Below the pieces are notes generated by a model. That model was not told where the DNA came from, made no database searches, and was given only the letters and a program-made list of their open reading frames with translations. From Rhodoferax sp. PAMC 29310 (GTDB lineage Bacteria > Pseudomonadota > Gammaproteobacteria > Burkholderiales > Burkholderiaceae_C): a stretch of DNA of 64,000 nt. Positions 26,817 to 37,892 of this stretch are shown piece by piece. The position numbers were made by a program, and so were the translations under genes. Position 1 is the stretch's first letter, and each line of letters begins with the position of its first letter. Where the stretch lies: the NCBI RefSeq assembly GCF_017948265.1, contig NZ_CP072852.1:1-64000 (forward strand), written 5' to 3'.

Positions 26817-26880
26817 GCGCGTTCAGGGGTTTTTGACCTTTGGCAAGCCGGTGCTTTGCACAAGCGGCTAAATTGCAGGC

Positions 26881-27900
26881 ATGAAAAAAATTCTGGTTTT
26901 AGGCGGCACTGGCTTCGTCGGTGCCCATGTGTGTGAAAAACTGGTTCGAGACGGATGGCACGTCACAGTTCCTACCCGGCGGCGCAACAATGCGAGGCAT
27001 TTGCTGCATTTGCCGCCGTTGACCGTGCTGGAGTTGGATGTTCACGATGAACAGTCCCTCACTCAAGCCGTTGTCGGGCACGAGGCGGTGGTCAATCTTG
27101 TAGCAATTTTGCATGGCACTGAGGCCACGTTCCAGCGGGTGCATGTGGCCTTGCCTCAAAAACTGTCACGAGCGTGCCTGGCAGGCGGCGTCAAGCAGGT
27201 GGTGCATGTCAGTGCGTTAGGGGCCAACGCCGAACAACAGGAGGCTGCGCCTTCGATGTACCTGCGAAGCAAAAGTCAAGGGGAGGCGGTTCTGAGGCAG
27301 GCCGCGTCGGGCGGCGTTGCGGGTGTGGGGGCTGGTACTGGTTTCGAATTGACCTGTTTAAGGCCCAGCGTGATTTTTGGCGCAGGGGATCAGTTTTTGA
27401 ATCTGTTTGCACAGCTGCAAAAAGTATTCCCCATCATGCCGCTGGCAGGTGCCCAAGCCCGGTTTCAACCGGTCTGGGTGGAAGACGTGGCAAGCGCCGT
27501 CGTTCGCTGTGTGTCACCTGTTTCACCGGGACTTTCCGCACATCGCCCAGCGGTTTTTGAATTGGGTGGGCCGGAAGTTTTCACCCTTAAACAACTGGTT
27601 GAGTTGTCTGGCCAGTTGAGCGGCATCGCAGGCGGCAGGGGGCGTTGGGTCGTGGGTCTGCCCGACTGGATGGGGCGCTTGCAGGCTCGGTTGATGTCAT
27701 TGGCCCCGGGCGAGCCCCTGATGAGTGTGGATAACCTGGACTCGATGAAGGCGGACAACGTGACCACCGACCAATGTCCGGGTCTGGCGGAGTTGGGTAT
27801 CACTTCGACGGCCCTGCAGCCCATCGCGCAAAACTACCTCAGCAATCGCAACCCTGAGCATGGTTTGACAGGCCTTCGGATGAAGGCCCGCCACAGGTAG
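26881..27900 (+). CDS. NDUFA9-like NAD(P)-binding epimerase/dehydratase
   Basis: A 339-residue extended short-chain dehydrogenase-like protein. The Rossmann motif VLGGTGFVGAHVCEKL is at residues 5-20; VVNLVAILHG, HVSALGAN, YLRSKSQGEAVLR (with Tyr replaced in the classical YxxxK by YLRSK) and LRPSVIFGAGDQFLNLFAQL match the complex I NDUFA9/39-kDa subfamily. In bacteria it may act in ubiquinone or respiratory-chain-linked metabolism; this is inference. It stands alone and converges on argG. Confidence 0.88.
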   Translation: MKKILVLGGTGFVGAHVCEKLVRDGWHVTVPTRRRNNARHLLHLPPLTVLELDVHDEQSLTQAVVGHEAVVNLVAILHGTEATFQRVHVALPQKLSRACLAGGVKQVVHVSALGANAEQQEAAPSMYLRSKSQGEAVLRQAASGGVAGVGAGTGFELTCLRPSVIFGAGDQFLNLFAQLQKVFPIMPLAGAQARFQPVWVEDVASAVVRCVSPVSPGLSAHRPAVFELGGPEVFTLKQLVELSGQLSGIAGGRGRWVVGLPDWMGRLQARLMSLAPGEPLMSVDNLDSMKADNVTTDQCPGLAELGITSTALQPIAQNYLSNRNPEHGLTGLRMKARHR

Positions 27901-27938
27901 CTCGCTCGCTGAGTCGCGCCTCTCAAGCGCCAGCGGCT

Positions 27939-29694
<1,756 letters not shown>

Positions 29695-29750
29695 GGAAAG
29701 TGCGGTGCGGTGGACAAAGAAGAATGGCGCGTTGGCCCAGAGCGCTGATT

Positions 29751-30131
29751 TTAAGATACGTGCGATGCAAACACGGCGGGATCAAAACCCACGGTCAGGC
29801 TTGCGTCGGGCCAGACGACCACCGGTCGCTTGACAACACTGGGGTGGGCCAGCATCAATGCCGTTGCACTGGGCAGATCGGTCACGCCGAGTCGCGCAGC
29901 CTCATCAAGCTTGCGCCAGGTCGTGCCTTTGCGATTGACCAAGGTTTCCCAACCCACGGCTTGCGCCCAGTGGGGAATCTCATCGGCTGGTACGCCGAGC
30001 TTTTTGAAATCGTGAAAAGTGATCTCTACGCCGTGATCAGTCAACCAGACACGGGCTTTCTTTACGGTGTCGCAGTTGGCGATGCCGTAGACCATGACAG
30101 ACGGGGTGGTAGTGCGGGGGGCTGAATTCAT
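29751..30131 (-). CDS. ArsC/Spx-like reductase family protein (YffB type)
   Basis: A 126-residue thioredoxin-fold protein. The single Cys motif YGIANCDTVKKARVWL, then FHDFKKLGVP, and near the end the RPVVVWPD phosphate-site-like segment place it in the ArsC family, subgroup YffB/Spx-like. It lacks extra redox cysteines, so it probably uses glutathione; true arsenate reduction is uncertain. The ATG at 30131 is chosen; a Met four codons upstream is possible. It is divergent from folC with 48 bases between starts. Confidence 0.85.
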   Translation of the reverse strand: MNSAPRTTTPSVMVYGIANCDTVKKARVWLTDHGVEITFHDFKKLGVPADEIPHWAQAVGWETLVNRKGTTWRKLDEAARLGVTDLPSATALMLAHPSVVKRPVVVWPDASLTVGFDPAVFASHVS

Positions 30132-30179
30132 GGGCTGAATCATGCCATTGCTGCGGGCTAGGCGACAATCCCGCGTAGT

Positions 30180-31484
30180 ATGAAAACATTGAACGACTGG
30201 CTCGAACACTGCGAGCAATTGCACCCCAAGAACATCGACATGGGGTTGGAGCGGGTGCGAACGGTCGCCGATCGCATGCAAATCCGGTTCGACTGCCCGG
30301 TGATTACCGTGGCGGGCACCAATGGCAAGGGGTCGACCTGCGCCATGCTGGAGGCCATTTTGCTTCAGGCGGGCTACAGGACGGGCGTTTACACCTCGCC
30401 TCACCTCGTTCATTTTGAGGAGCGATTGCGGCTTCGCGGCGAAGCGGTGAATGCTACTGAATTGATAGCTGGCTTCGCAGCGGTGGAGAGGGCTAGATGC
30501 CAAAATGATACTGAAGTCTCACTCACTTATTTTGAGTTCTCCACTTTGGCCATACTGGACGTGATGTCGCGCTCCATTCTGGACGTGGTGATTCTTGAGG
30601 TTGGTTTGGGTGGCCGTCTGGACGCGGTCAACATCATTGACGCCGATTGCGCGGTGATCACCAGCGTGGATCTGGATCACATGGAGTTCCTGGGCACGGA
30701 CCGCGAGCAGATTGGGCGCGAAAAAGCCGGAGTGATGCGAACCGGGCGTCCCGTGATCGTGAGTGACCCCATGCCGCCTCAAAGCGTGCTGGACTATGCG
30801 ACTGAAATTGATGCGGATCTCTGGCGTTTTGGCGTGGACTTCAACGTCTCTGGTGACAAGCAGCAATGGGGCTGGGCAGGACGAGGCCGTCGTTACAGTG
30901 GATTGGCGTACCCTGCGCTGCGCGGCGCAAATCAACTGGTCAACGCTGCGGGGGTCCTTGCGGCGCTGGCCGCGTTGCGGAGCCGGCTGCCGGTGACGGC
31001 GCAGTCGGTGCGCAACGGGCTGGCTTTTGTGGAGTTGCCAGGCCGGTTCCAGATCATTCCGGGGCAACCCACGCTGGTGCTGGATGTGGCGCATAACCCG
31101 CATTCCGTCGCGGCTCTGGCGGCCAATTTGGATGCCATGGGCTACTTCCCGACCACCCACGCGGTGGTGGGGGCCATGGCCGACAAGGACTTGGCCACCA
31201 TGCTGGCCAAAGTGAATCCCTTGATTGACAAGTGGTATTTCACCGACTTGCCCACCGCCCGCGCGGCCACTGGCGCCAGCCTGTTCGAGCGGTGGCAGGC
31301 CCAAAACACCCGAAAGGGCGCCGTGGCGTCCGCCTATGCCGACCCGCAGTTGGCACTGAAGGCGGCCGTGGCCGCTGCCGACCCCGCTGATAGAATCGTG
31401 GTCTTCGGGTCCTTCTACACCGTGGGCGGTATTCTGAAGGATGGGCTTCCCCGACTTCATGCCCAACACCTGCCCAACTCCTGA
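30180..31484 (+). CDS. folC: Dihydrofolate synthase / folylpolyglutamate synthase
   Basis: A 434-residue bifunctional enzyme that adds glutamate to dihydropteroate and extends the polyglutamate tail of folates. ATP site: VAGTNGKGST (residues 44-53). Also VYTSPHLVHFEERLRL, LTYFEFSTLAILD, EVGLGGRLDAVN, ITSVDLDHMEFLG and LDVAHNPHS, all typical. The variable loop around residues 92-110 coincides with a copy of the dispersed element (30453-30509). It starts a cluster folC-dedD-cvpA-purF on the plus strand, the conserved arrangement in many proteobacteria. Confidence 0.96.
   Translation: MKTLNDWLEHCEQLHPKNIDMGLERVRTVADRMQIRFDCPVITVAGTNGKGSTCAMLEAILLQAGYRTGVYTSPHLVHFEERLRLRGEAVNATELIAGFAAVERARCQNDTEVSLTYFEFSTLAILDVMSRSILDVVILEVGLGGRLDAVNIIDADCAVITSVDLDHMEFLGTDREQIGREKAGVMRTGRPVIVSDPMPPQSVLDYATEIDADLWRFGVDFNVSGDKQQWGWAGRGRRYSGLAYPALRGANQLVNAAGVLAALAALRSRLPVTAQSVRNGLAFVELPGRFQIIPGQPTLVLDVAHNPHSVAALAANLDAMGYFPTTHAVVGAMADKDLATMLAKVNPLIDKWYFTDLPTARAATGASLFERWQAQNTRKGAVASAYADPQLALKAAVAAADPADRIVVFGSFYTVGGILKDGLPRLHAQHLPNS
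30453..30509 (+). repeat. Dispersed ~58-bp element, copy E (inside folC)
   Basis: It reads GCTACTGAATTGATAGCTGG, then CGCAGCGGTGGAG, then AGGGCTAGATGCCAAAATGAT. It is translated A-T-E-L-I-A...R-A-R-C-Q-N-D, in the same phase as A, B and C. The fit to FolC homology is also fair, so partial chance resemblance is possible. Confidence 0.65.
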
Positions 31485-31502
31485 TCTCCGATCCCGCACA
31501 CC

Positions 31503-32243
31503 ATGGCATTTTTCAAATTCCGCAAGCGAACCGATGAGCCTGCAGCAGCGCCCGCTCCGTCTGAGAGCGTGGAGGCCATGCGGCGCCGGGCGAAATACCG
31601 CTTGATTGGCGCGACGGTACTGGTTTTGATTGGCGTTCTCGGCTTTCCGATGCTGTTTGACAAGCAACCGCGCCCGATTGCGGTTGATACGCCCATTGAT
31701 ATCCCCGACAAAAACAAGGTCCAGCCGTTAAGTGTTCCTGCTCCGGCTGCCAAAGACACGGCGCGAGCTGAGAGCAGTACTTCTGCGCCTAAAGAAGAAA
31801 TCGTGTTGATTGCCCCGACCACAAAAACCCAGGTCGAGGCAGAAAAGCCCGTGGCGCAAACAGAGTCCAAAACCGTGGCGAAGTCGGCGGAGAAGCCGGT
31901 TGAAAAGGTTGTCGAAAAGCCTGTTGCCAAGGTGGTAATCCGGTCTGATGACGGCGCCAAGGCTCTGGCGCTGCTGCAGGGCCGTGCGCCTGAGAAAAAG
32001 GCGGAAGTTGTAGAGGGCCGCTTCGTGGTTCAGGTTGGTGCATTTGCTGAAGAAGCAGGCGCTCGCGCTGTGCGGCTGAAGGTGGAGGCCGCTGGGCTCA
32101 AAACCTATACCCACGTTGCTCAAACTAAAGAGGGCTCGCGTATTCGAGTCCGTACCGGCCCCTATAGCACCCGTGATGATGCGGAGAAGGCGGCCGAGAA
32201 AATTAAAAAATTGGGTCTGCCGGCGGCGATCCTGACGCTTTAA
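31503..32243 (+). CDS. dedD: SPOR-domain protein (DedD-like)
   Basis: A 246-residue inner-membrane protein with a single N-terminal helix (LIGATVLVLIGVLGFPMLF, residues ~37-55), a Pro/Ala/Lys/Val-rich periplasmic linker, and a C-terminal SPOR domain (about 172-246: FVVQVGAFAEEAGARAVRLKVEAAG...RIRVRTGPYSTRDDAEKAAEKIKKLGLPAAIL). SPOR domains bind denuded septal peptidoglycan, so it acts in cell division. It sits between folC and cvpA, the classical dedD position. Confidence 0.92.
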   Translation: MAFFKFRKRTDEPAAAPAPSESVEAMRRRAKYRLIGATVLVLIGVLGFPMLFDKQPRPIAVDTPIDIPDKNKVQPLSVPAPAAKDTARAESSTSAPKEEIVLIAPTTKTQVEAEKPVAQTESKTVAKSAEKPVEKVVEKPVAKVVIRSDDGAKALALLQGRAPEKKAEVVEGRFVVQVGAFAEEAGARAVRLKVEAAGLKTYTHVAQTKEGSRIRVRTGPYSTRDDAEKAAEKIKKLGLPAAILTL

Positions 32244-32266
32244 GCGGCATTTAGGAAGAGAGACCG

Positions 32267-32761
32267 ATGGGATTATTTGCTCTGGACATCATTTTTGGCA
32301 CCATTTTGGTGGTGTCTTTGCTGCTGGGCATCTGGCGCGGACTGGTCTATGAAGTCCTGTCGATGGTGAATTGGGTGCTGGCCTTTGTGTTGGCGCAGTG
32401 GTTGGCGCACGACGTGGCTTTGAAACTGCCAATGGAGGGCGCGGCTGAAGGCATTCGCTATGCCGCCGGATTCGCGTTGGTGTTCATCCTGGCCGTATTC
32501 GCAGGGGGCTTGGTCGCCGCTTTGGTCAAGAAATTGCTCAGCGCGGTCGGCCTTCAGCCTGTCGATCGGGCCCTGGGTGCTGCATTTGGTCTGGCCCGAG
32601 GCGTGGTGATGGTGTTGGCTGCCACCGTGGTCATTGGCATGTCGCCGTTGAAATTCGGCGCGTGGTGGCAGGATTCTGTCGGCGCTGGTATTTCATTGGC
32701 TGCACTCAAAGGGCTGAAGCCTGTGCTGCCGGAAGAGTTTGGAAAGTATTTGCCTTCTTGA
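32267..32761 (+). CDS. cvpA: CvpA-family membrane protein
   Basis: A 164-residue protein with four hydrophobic helices. FALDIIFGTILVVSLLLGIWRGLVYEVLSMVNWVLAF and AFGLARGVVMVLA match the CvpA (colicin V production) family. It is located directly before purF as in E. coli. It is needed for colicin V export or envelope integrity in other species; the molecular role is unclear. Confidence 0.92.
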   Translation: MGLFALDIIFGTILVVSLLLGIWRGLVYEVLSMVNWVLAFVLAQWLAHDVALKLPMEGAAEGIRYAAGFALVFILAVFAGGLVAALVKKLLSAVGLQPVDRALGAAFGLARGVVMVLAATVVIGMSPLKFGAWWQDSVGAGISLAALKGLKPVLPEEFGKYLPS

Positions 32762-32824
32762 GGCGTGGCGGAATGCGGCGGGCACCAGACGGCGCCTGAC
32801 TGGTTCTCAACTGATCGGAAATTT

Positions 32825-34291
32825 ATGTGTGGAATCGTAGGCGTTGTCAGCAACGCACCTGTCAATCAACTCATTTATGACGCTTTGCTGCTGCTTCAGC
32901 ATCGTGGTCAGGATGCCGCCGGTATTGTTACGCAGCAGGACCGCAAGTTCTACATGCACAAAGACAAGGGCATGGTGCGGGACGTGTTTCGCACGCGTGA
33001 CATGCGGTCTTTGCCCGGAAACTGCGGCCTCGGCCAGGTGCGCTATCCCACTGCAGGCAACGCATTCAGCGAGGAAGAAGCGCAACCGTTTTACGTTAAT
33101 GCGCCTTTTGGCATCGTCTTGGTCCACAACGGCAACCTGACCAACGCCCAGGCGCTGAAGTCGGAGCTGTTTACTGCGGATCACCGCCATATCAACACCG
33201 AGAGCGACTCTGAGGTTTTGTTGAATGTGCTGGCCCATGAAATTGAGGCGACCACGCGTGGACTGCCACTGAATCCCATTGATGTGTTTGAGGCTGTGCG
33301 TCGAGTCCATCGCCGCATTCGTGGCTCGTATGCCGTAATTGCGATGATCGCCGGACATGGGGTGCTGGCGTTTCGTGATCCATTTGGCATTCGTCCACTG
33401 TGCATGGGGCAGGGCGATGGCACGCTGATGCTGGCCAGCGAATCGGTGGCGCTGGAAGGATCCGCGCACAAGTTTGACCGTGACATCACGCCGGGTGAGG
33501 CTGTCTTTATTGATTTGAATGGAAAAGTTCATTCTCAACAATGCGCGGACCACACGCAGTTGAGCCCCTGTATTTTTGAATTTGTTTACCTTGCGCGTCC
33601 TGACTCCGTGATGGATGGCATTTCGGTCTACCAAGCGCGTTTGAATTTGGGCGGGACGCTGGCCAAGCGGGTGATCTCGACAGTGCCACCGAATGAGATT
33701 GATGTGGTCATCCCAATTCCCGAGTCGAGCCGCCCAAGCGCCGCCCAGTTGGCGCAGTTGTTGGGCTTGCCGTATCGCGAAGGTTTTGTGAAAAACCGCT
33801 ATGTTGGACGCACTTTCATCATGCCGGGTCAGTCCGTTCGCAAGAAGTCGGTTCGCCAGAAGCTCAATGTGATTGCCAGTGAGTTCAAAGGGCGCAATGT
33901 GCTGCTGGTCGACGATTCGATTGTGCGTGGCACTACTAGCCGCGAAATTGTGCAAATGGCACGCGAAGCGGGCGCCAAAAAAGTCTATCTGGCCAGTGCA
34001 GCGCCACCCGTGCGTTATCCCAATGTCTACGGTATCGACATGCCCACCCCCGACGAGTTGGTGGCGCACGATCGAACGGTCGAGGAGATTCGTCAGGTGA
34101 TTGGTTGTGATGCCCTGATTTATCAGGATGTTGATGCCATGAAAAAGGCGGTGGGGGGCCTGAATAGCGCGATCAAGGGCTTTGATGCCTCGTGTTTTGA
34201 CGGTGTCTACGTCACGGGAGACATCACGGCAGAAGATATTTTGCGCCTCAACTCCAGTCGTGTGGTTAGCGAAGAGTCAACCGCCGCCTAG
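32825..34291 (+). CDS. purF: Amidophosphoribosyltransferase
   Basis: A 488-residue cytoplasmic enzyme catalysing the first step of de novo purine synthesis, PRPP plus glutamine to phosphoribosylamine. The start at 32825 is fixed by the catalytic Cys2 (MCGIVGV), which becomes N-terminal after Met removal. N-terminal glutaminase domain: HRGQDAAGI, GLGQVRYPT, HNGNLTN. C-terminal phosphoribosyl domain: VLLVDDSIVRGTTSREIVQMAREAGAKKVY, with the PRPP loop. An upstream GTG in the same frame is ignored. Confidence 0.97.
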   Translation: MCGIVGVVSNAPVNQLIYDALLLLQHRGQDAAGIVTQQDRKFYMHKDKGMVRDVFRTRDMRSLPGNCGLGQVRYPTAGNAFSEEEAQPFYVNAPFGIVLVHNGNLTNAQALKSELFTADHRHINTESDSEVLLNVLAHEIEATTRGLPLNPIDVFEAVRRVHRRIRGSYAVIAMIAGHGVLAFRDPFGIRPLCMGQGDGTLMLASESVALEGSAHKFDRDITPGEAVFIDLNGKVHSQQCADHTQLSPCIFEFVYLARPDSVMDGISVYQARLNLGGTLAKRVISTVPPNEIDVVIPIPESSRPSAAQLAQLLGLPYREGFVKNRYVGRTFIMPGQSVRKKSVRQKLNVIASEFKGRNVLLVDDSIVRGTTSREIVQMAREAGAKKVYLASAAPPVRYPNVYGIDMPTPDELVAHDRTVEEIRQVIGCDALIYQDVDAMKKAVGGLNSAIKGFDASCFDGVYVTGDITAEDILRLNSSRVVSEESTAA

Positions 34292-34299
34292 CCGACGGG

Positions 34300-34475
34300 C
34301 CTATGAGTTGGGTCTGCGCGACGGTGTCACCATTCTCGTTGGCGATACCACGACAACCATCAGTGAATCGGCCTGCACTCCCACTCGGCATGGCCGCATC
34401 ACAAACGCCTGCTATTTGGCAGGGCTTGTCCAAGCATTGATCCGCGTGGCCGCGGATCTGGAACTTCAGAAATGA
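34300..34475 (+). pseudogene. C-terminal remnant of an unrecognised protein
   Basis: Between purF and gltX an open frame gives about 57 well-behaved residues (RAYELGLRDGVTILVGDTTT... [20 protein letters not shown]) ending in TGA at 34473-34475. The frame has no credible start: upstream it runs back into purF in a wrong phase. The stop overlaps the gltX ATG (ATGA), as if it were once an upstream operon gene. I read it as the surviving tail of a gene whose 5' part was deleted. I do not recognise the family. Confidence 0.45.
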
Positions 34476-35860
34476 CTAAAAAAATTCGCACACGCTTCGC
34501 ACCGTCTCCCACCGGTTTTATTCACTTGGGCAACATTCGTTCCGCCTTGTACCCGTGGGCCTTCGCCCGGGCCACAGGGGGCGAATTCGTGCTACGCATT
34601 GAAGACACGGATGTGGAACGCTCCACGCAGGCCGCGGTGGACGTCATCATTGAAGGCATGTCCTGGTTGGGGCTTGACTACGAGGAAGGCCCCTTCTATC
34701 AAATGCAGCGTATGGATCGCTACAAGGCTGTGTTGGCAGATTTGCAAACCGCCGGACATGTTTACCCTTGTTACATGAGTGTCGAAGAGCTGGATGCATT
34801 GCGCGAGCGGCAAATGGCCAACAAGGAAAAGCCCCGTTACGACGGAACATGGCGTCCCGCGTCGGGCAAAGTGTTGCCGTCCGTGCCTGAAGGCGTTATG
34901 CCAGTGCTGCGCTTCAAAAATCCGCAGGGTGGCGCCGTGGTCTGGGAAGACAAGGTCAAGGGGCAAATCGAGATCAGCAACGACGAGCTGGATGATTTGG
35001 TGATTGCGCGCCCTGACGGCACGCCAACCTACAACTTCTGCGTGGTCGTGGACGACATAGACATGGACATCACCCACGTCATTCGAGGCGATGACCATGT
35101 CAACAACACGCCGCGCCAGATCAACATCTTTAAGGCACTGGGCAAAGAACCGCCCGTGTATGCCCATCTTCCGACCGTCCTGAACGAGTTGGGTGAGAAG
35201 ATGAGCAAGCGTAATGGCGCCAAACCCGTGACCCAATACCGTGACGAGGGCTATTTGCCTGAAGCGATGGTGAATTACCTGGCGCGTTTGGGTTGGAGTC
35301 ATGGCGATGACGAAATCTTTACTCGCGCCCAGTTCTTGGAGTGGTTCAATCTGGATCACCTGGGACGTAGCGCTGCGCAGTTTGACGATGCCAAGTTGCG
35401 TTGGGTGAATGCCCAGCATCTCAAGGCCATGAGTGACGACGCTTTGGCGGCCTTGGTCAAAGCATCTTTGCTGAAGCGCTCGATTGAAACTGATCAGCGC
35501 TTGCCCAGTATTTGCGGCTTGTTCAAAGACCGCTGTGACACCACCGTGGTGCTGGCCGATTGGGTGGCGAAGTTCTATGTCGACGTCACGCCGAATTCTG
35601 ATGAACTGGCCACGCACTTGACCCCGGCCATTCAACCTGCGTTGACCTTGCTGGCCGACAAGTTGGAATCCTGCGCTTGGGACAAAGTGAGTATCGCGGC
35701 CGTGATCAAGGAAGTGCTTGCTGCCAGTGGGTTGAAAATGCCTCAGCTGGCCATGCCGGTTCGTGTGTTGGTGCTTGGCACGGCTCAAACACCGGCAATC
35801 GATGCGGTGCTGGCCTTGATCAATAAGGAAAAAGTTTTGGATTGTTTGCGCAAGGCCTAA
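34472..35860 (+). CDS. gltX: Glutamyl-tRNA synthetase
   Basis: This 462-residue class I synthetase charges tRNA-Glu. The HIGH-type motif is [17 protein letters not shown] (residues ~11-27) and the KMSKS-type motif is EKMSKRNGA near residue 245. Length is usual. It lies directly upstream of a tRNA cassette that includes two tRNA-Glu(UUC) genes; the cassette promoter overlaps its 3' end. Confidence 0.97.
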   Translation: MTKKIRTRFAPSPTGFIHLGNIRSALYPWAFARATGGEFVLRIEDTDVERSTQAAVDVIIEGMSWLGLDYEEGPFYQMQRMDRYKAVLADLQTAGHVYPCYMSVEELDALRERQMANKEKPRYDGTWRPASGKVLPSVPEGVMPVLRFKNPQGGAVVWEDKVKGQIEISNDELDDLVIARPDGTPTYNFCVVVDDIDMDITHVIRGDDHVNNTPRQINIFKALGKEPPVYAHLPTVLNELGEKMSKRNGAKPVTQYRDEGYLPEAMVNYLARLGWSHGDDEIFTRAQFLEWFNLDHLGRSAAQFDDAKLRWVNAQHLKAMSDDALAALVKASLLKRSIETDQRLPSICGLFKDRCDTTVVLADWVAKFYVDVTPNSDELATHLTPAIQPALTLLADKLESCAWDKVSIAAVIKEVLAASGLKMPQLAMPVRVLVLGTAQTPAIDAVLALINKEKVLDCLRKA

Positions 35861-35875
35861 TTTGAGCGCTATAAT
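35846..35875 (+). promoter_or_regulatory. Probable promoter of the tRNA cassette
   Basis: TATAAT at 35870-35875 is a perfect -10 box. TTGCGC at 35846-35851 with an 18-base spacer is a fair -35 box. It straddles the gltX stop codon and predicts a transcript starting near 35882, some 40 bases before tRNA-Ala. Confidence 0.65.
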
Positions 35876-35923
35876 TTAAGGCTTGGAAACGACGAAAGCC
35901 TTTAAAAGCAATCGAAGTTGTTT

Positions 35924-35999
<76 letters not shown>

Positions 36000-36053
36000 A
36001 ATTGGTTTCTCTGCTAAAAAGCAAAGAAGCAAGACGGAAGTCCACAAGGTTTA

Positions 36054-36129
36054 GACCCCATCGTCTAGAGGCCTAGGACACTACCCTTTCACGGTAGGTA
36101 CCGGGGTTCGAATCCCCGTGGGGTCGCCA
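36054..36129 (+). tRNA. tRNA-Glu (anticodon UUC), copy 1
   Basis: Acceptor GACCCCA/TGGGGTC with discriminator G. Anticodon loop CTTTCAC between CTACC and GGTAG reads TTC. CCA is encoded. Confidence 0.95.
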
Positions 36130-36222
36130 AATTCATCGCCTGATGAGTGAAGCACAAGTTGGTAACAGTCAACCTGAGAGGGAAGGCGGCTTGGCTCGAA
36201 AGAGCGAACGTTACCACTACCA

Positions 36223-36299
36223 GGAGTGGTAGTTCAGTTGGTTAGAATACCGGCCTGTCACGCCGGGGGTCGCGGGTTCGAGTCCCGTCCACTCCGCCA
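36223..36299 (+). tRNA. tRNA-Asp (anticodon GUC), copy 1
   Basis: Acceptor GGAGTGG/CCACTCC, discriminator G, anticodon loop CTGTCAC between CCGGC and GCCGG reads GTC. CCA is encoded. Confidence 0.95.
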
Positions 36300-36401
36300 T
36301 TATCGGGAGAGCCGTTATGAATCGTTTTCGTAGCGGCTTTTTATTTCCGAGCAATCGCTTGGATTGAGGTTTGGCAGTTTGCAAAAATTGCGGGTGATTT
36401 T

Positions 36402-36477
<76 letters not shown>

Positions 36478-36533
36478 AAATTTAAGGCAGTGTGAAAATC
36501 ACTGCAGGTCAACGGAAGTCCGTAAAAGGTTTA

Positions 36534-36609
36534 GACCCCATCGTCTAGAGGCCTAGGACACTACCCTTTCACGGTAGGTACCGGGGTTCGAATCCCCGTG
36601 GGGTCGCCA
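36534..36609 (+). tRNA. tRNA-Glu (anticodon UUC), copy 2
   Basis: Identical to copy 1, 480 bases downstream. Confidence 0.95.
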
Positions 36610-36702
36610 AATTCATCACTTGATGAGTGAAGCACAAGTTGGTAACAGTCAACCCGACAGGGAAGGCGGCTTGGCTCGAAAGAGCGAACGTTACCACTAC
36701 CA

Positions 36703-36779
36703 GGAGTGGTAGTTCAGTTGGTTAGAATACCGGCCTGTCACGCCGGGGGTCGCGGGTTCGAGTCCCGTCCGCTCCGCCA
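36703..36779 (+). tRNA. tRNA-Asp (anticodon GUC), copy 2
   Basis: Differs from copy 1 by one base in the 3' acceptor strand (CCGCTCC instead of CCACTCC), turning one T-A pair into a T-G wobble. Confidence 0.95.
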
Positions 36780-36785
36780 GTAAAA

Positions 36786-36825
36786 GCAAAGCCGCTGCAA
36801 GTTAGAAACTTGCAGCGGCTTTTTG
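36786..36825 (+). terminator. Terminator of the tRNA cassette
   Basis: A 15-bp perfect stem (36788-36802 and 36808-36822) with a 5-base loop, followed by TT after the TTT of the arm. It lies 8 bases after the last CCA. Confidence 0.92.
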
Positions 36826-36946
36826 CTTTGTCCGGAGGGACGTCACAGCACCTGGAATAAGCGCTTTGGGGGTTGTCACTCAGTTTGGAGCCCGCTATCC
36901 ACTGTTGTGGACCGTTGCCCGCTCGAACCAGGGCCGAGGTGACCAA

Positions 36947-37171
36947 TCAACCAATGACGGTGAGTTCGTGGATAGGCAACATGCTGAATCCGCCGCGTGG
37001 CCACTCTACCAGTACACCATTGTCCGTGTTGGCAATAACGTAACCGTCGGTCCGCGCAATGGTGCCGCGACGAATGTGGTTCACGCGTTCACCTGTGGCA
37101 AATTTCAATGTGGGTTTAGAGGTCGAGAACAACGACAGAACAAACGCCGCGATGGTTGAAAGAGTTTTCAT
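36947..37171 (-). CDS. Small hypothetical protein with N-terminal hydrophobic segment
   Basis: A 74-residue protein starting MKTLSTIAAFVLSLF, a short signal-like or membrane-contacting helix. A compact beta-rich part follows, TGERVNHIRRGTIARTDGYVIANTDNGVLVEWPRGGFSMLPIHEL, resembling small SH3-like barrels. AAGGAAATC precedes the ATG at 37171 at ideal spacing, so this start is preferred over the longer frame. Function is unknown. It is followed upstream by a DUF3563 gene on the same strand, with a 49-bp gap. Confidence 0.6.
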   Translation of the reverse strand: MKTLSTIAAFVLSLFSTSKPTLKFATGERVNHIRRGTIARTDGYVIANTDNGVLVEWPRGGFSMLPIHELTVIG

Positions 37172-37220
37172 GATGATTTCCTTGTGGATTTGAGCAATGG
37201 GTGCGCAGCAGGGCGCGGGT

Positions 37221-37415
37221 TCAATAGCTGGTGGCAAATGGGTTGCCGGTCGACTGCGCGCGCAGCCACTGGCGCTCCCGGTACTCCAGGTCAGCGATCG
37301 AATGGGATTGGGACTGGCCCAAATAGCTTTCCAACGCGTCCTGCTGGGACGGTTGGTTGAAGAGATGGGTTGCGCCTTGGCGCAAGGACTGGGTGATGGT
37401 TTGAATGAAGGTCAT
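37221..37415 (-). CDS. DUF3563 family small protein
   Basis: A 64-residue protein whose core, ESYLGQSQSHSIADLEYRERQWLRA, matches the DUF3563 pattern (E-x-Y-L-x-x-S/A-x-D/S-x-x-D-L-E-x-R) of short betaproteobacterial proteins. No membrane segment. Function unknown. The Shine-Dalgarno sequence is weak. Confidence 0.7.
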   Translation of the reverse strand: MTFIQTITQSLRQGATHLFNQPSQQDALESYLGQSQSHSIADLEYRERQWLRAQSTGNPFATSY

Positions 37416-37710
37416 AACGACAAGCCCGATCAGGCTGATGTGTATTAGGGAAAACCCTAGTGTCTCACAATTTGCTGCGCTGCACCATAAGAGGGCCTAT
37501 ATACCGGTTATGCGCAGGGGTGATGGGTGCGGCATGTCGGACTTGCACCAGTTTGGGGAGTCGAGGGCGATTCCGCTGGCTTTCGGACCACGGGCGCAAT
37601 TGTGTGCAAAGGGCATGTCCAATTGATGCTGGCCAAATATCGGGAACGCCCGATTGGAATTCCCGGGGGAATCCATTGCGCGGCAGAGGGCCTGCGGTTA
37701 TCGTTCGGGG

Positions 37711-37881
37711 ATGAAAAAACCAAACTTCTGGGAAGTTGATCTCGTCGAGCTGTTCAAGTTGTGGATCAGCGACATCTCGACGTTTCTGATGACTTTGCTG
37801 ATGTTTCTTGGGTTGTCCCTGCCGGTGGTCATCCCAAGCTTGATTCTTTGGTACCTGTGGTCAATTGACTGGCACCCTTGA
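37711..37881 (+). CDS. Small single-pass membrane protein
   Basis: A 56-residue frame from the ATG at 37711 (preceded by GGGG) to a TGA at 37879-37881. A hydrophilic N-terminus (MKKPNFWEVDLVELFKLWIS) leads into one long hydrophobic segment (TFLMTLLMFLGLSLPVVIPS, then LILWYLW). It could be a membrane microprotein. Nothing links it to neighbours. It converges on the EamA transporter. Confidence 0.5.
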   Translation: MKKPNFWEVDLVELFKLWISDISTFLMTLLMFLGLSLPVVIPSLILWYLWSIDWHP

Positions 37882-37892
37882 CGGGCAAGAAA

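Noticed and set aside
27090..27140. Possible further copy of the dispersed element in the NDUFA9-like gene (GTAGCAATTTTGCATGGC...GAGGCC)
   Set aside because: The encoded VVNLVAILHG is a conserved motif of the protein family, and only scattered bases match the element.
29751..30131. Arsenic resistance locus
   Set aside because: The ArsC-like protein is of the YffB/Spx-like type and no arsB or arsR is near.
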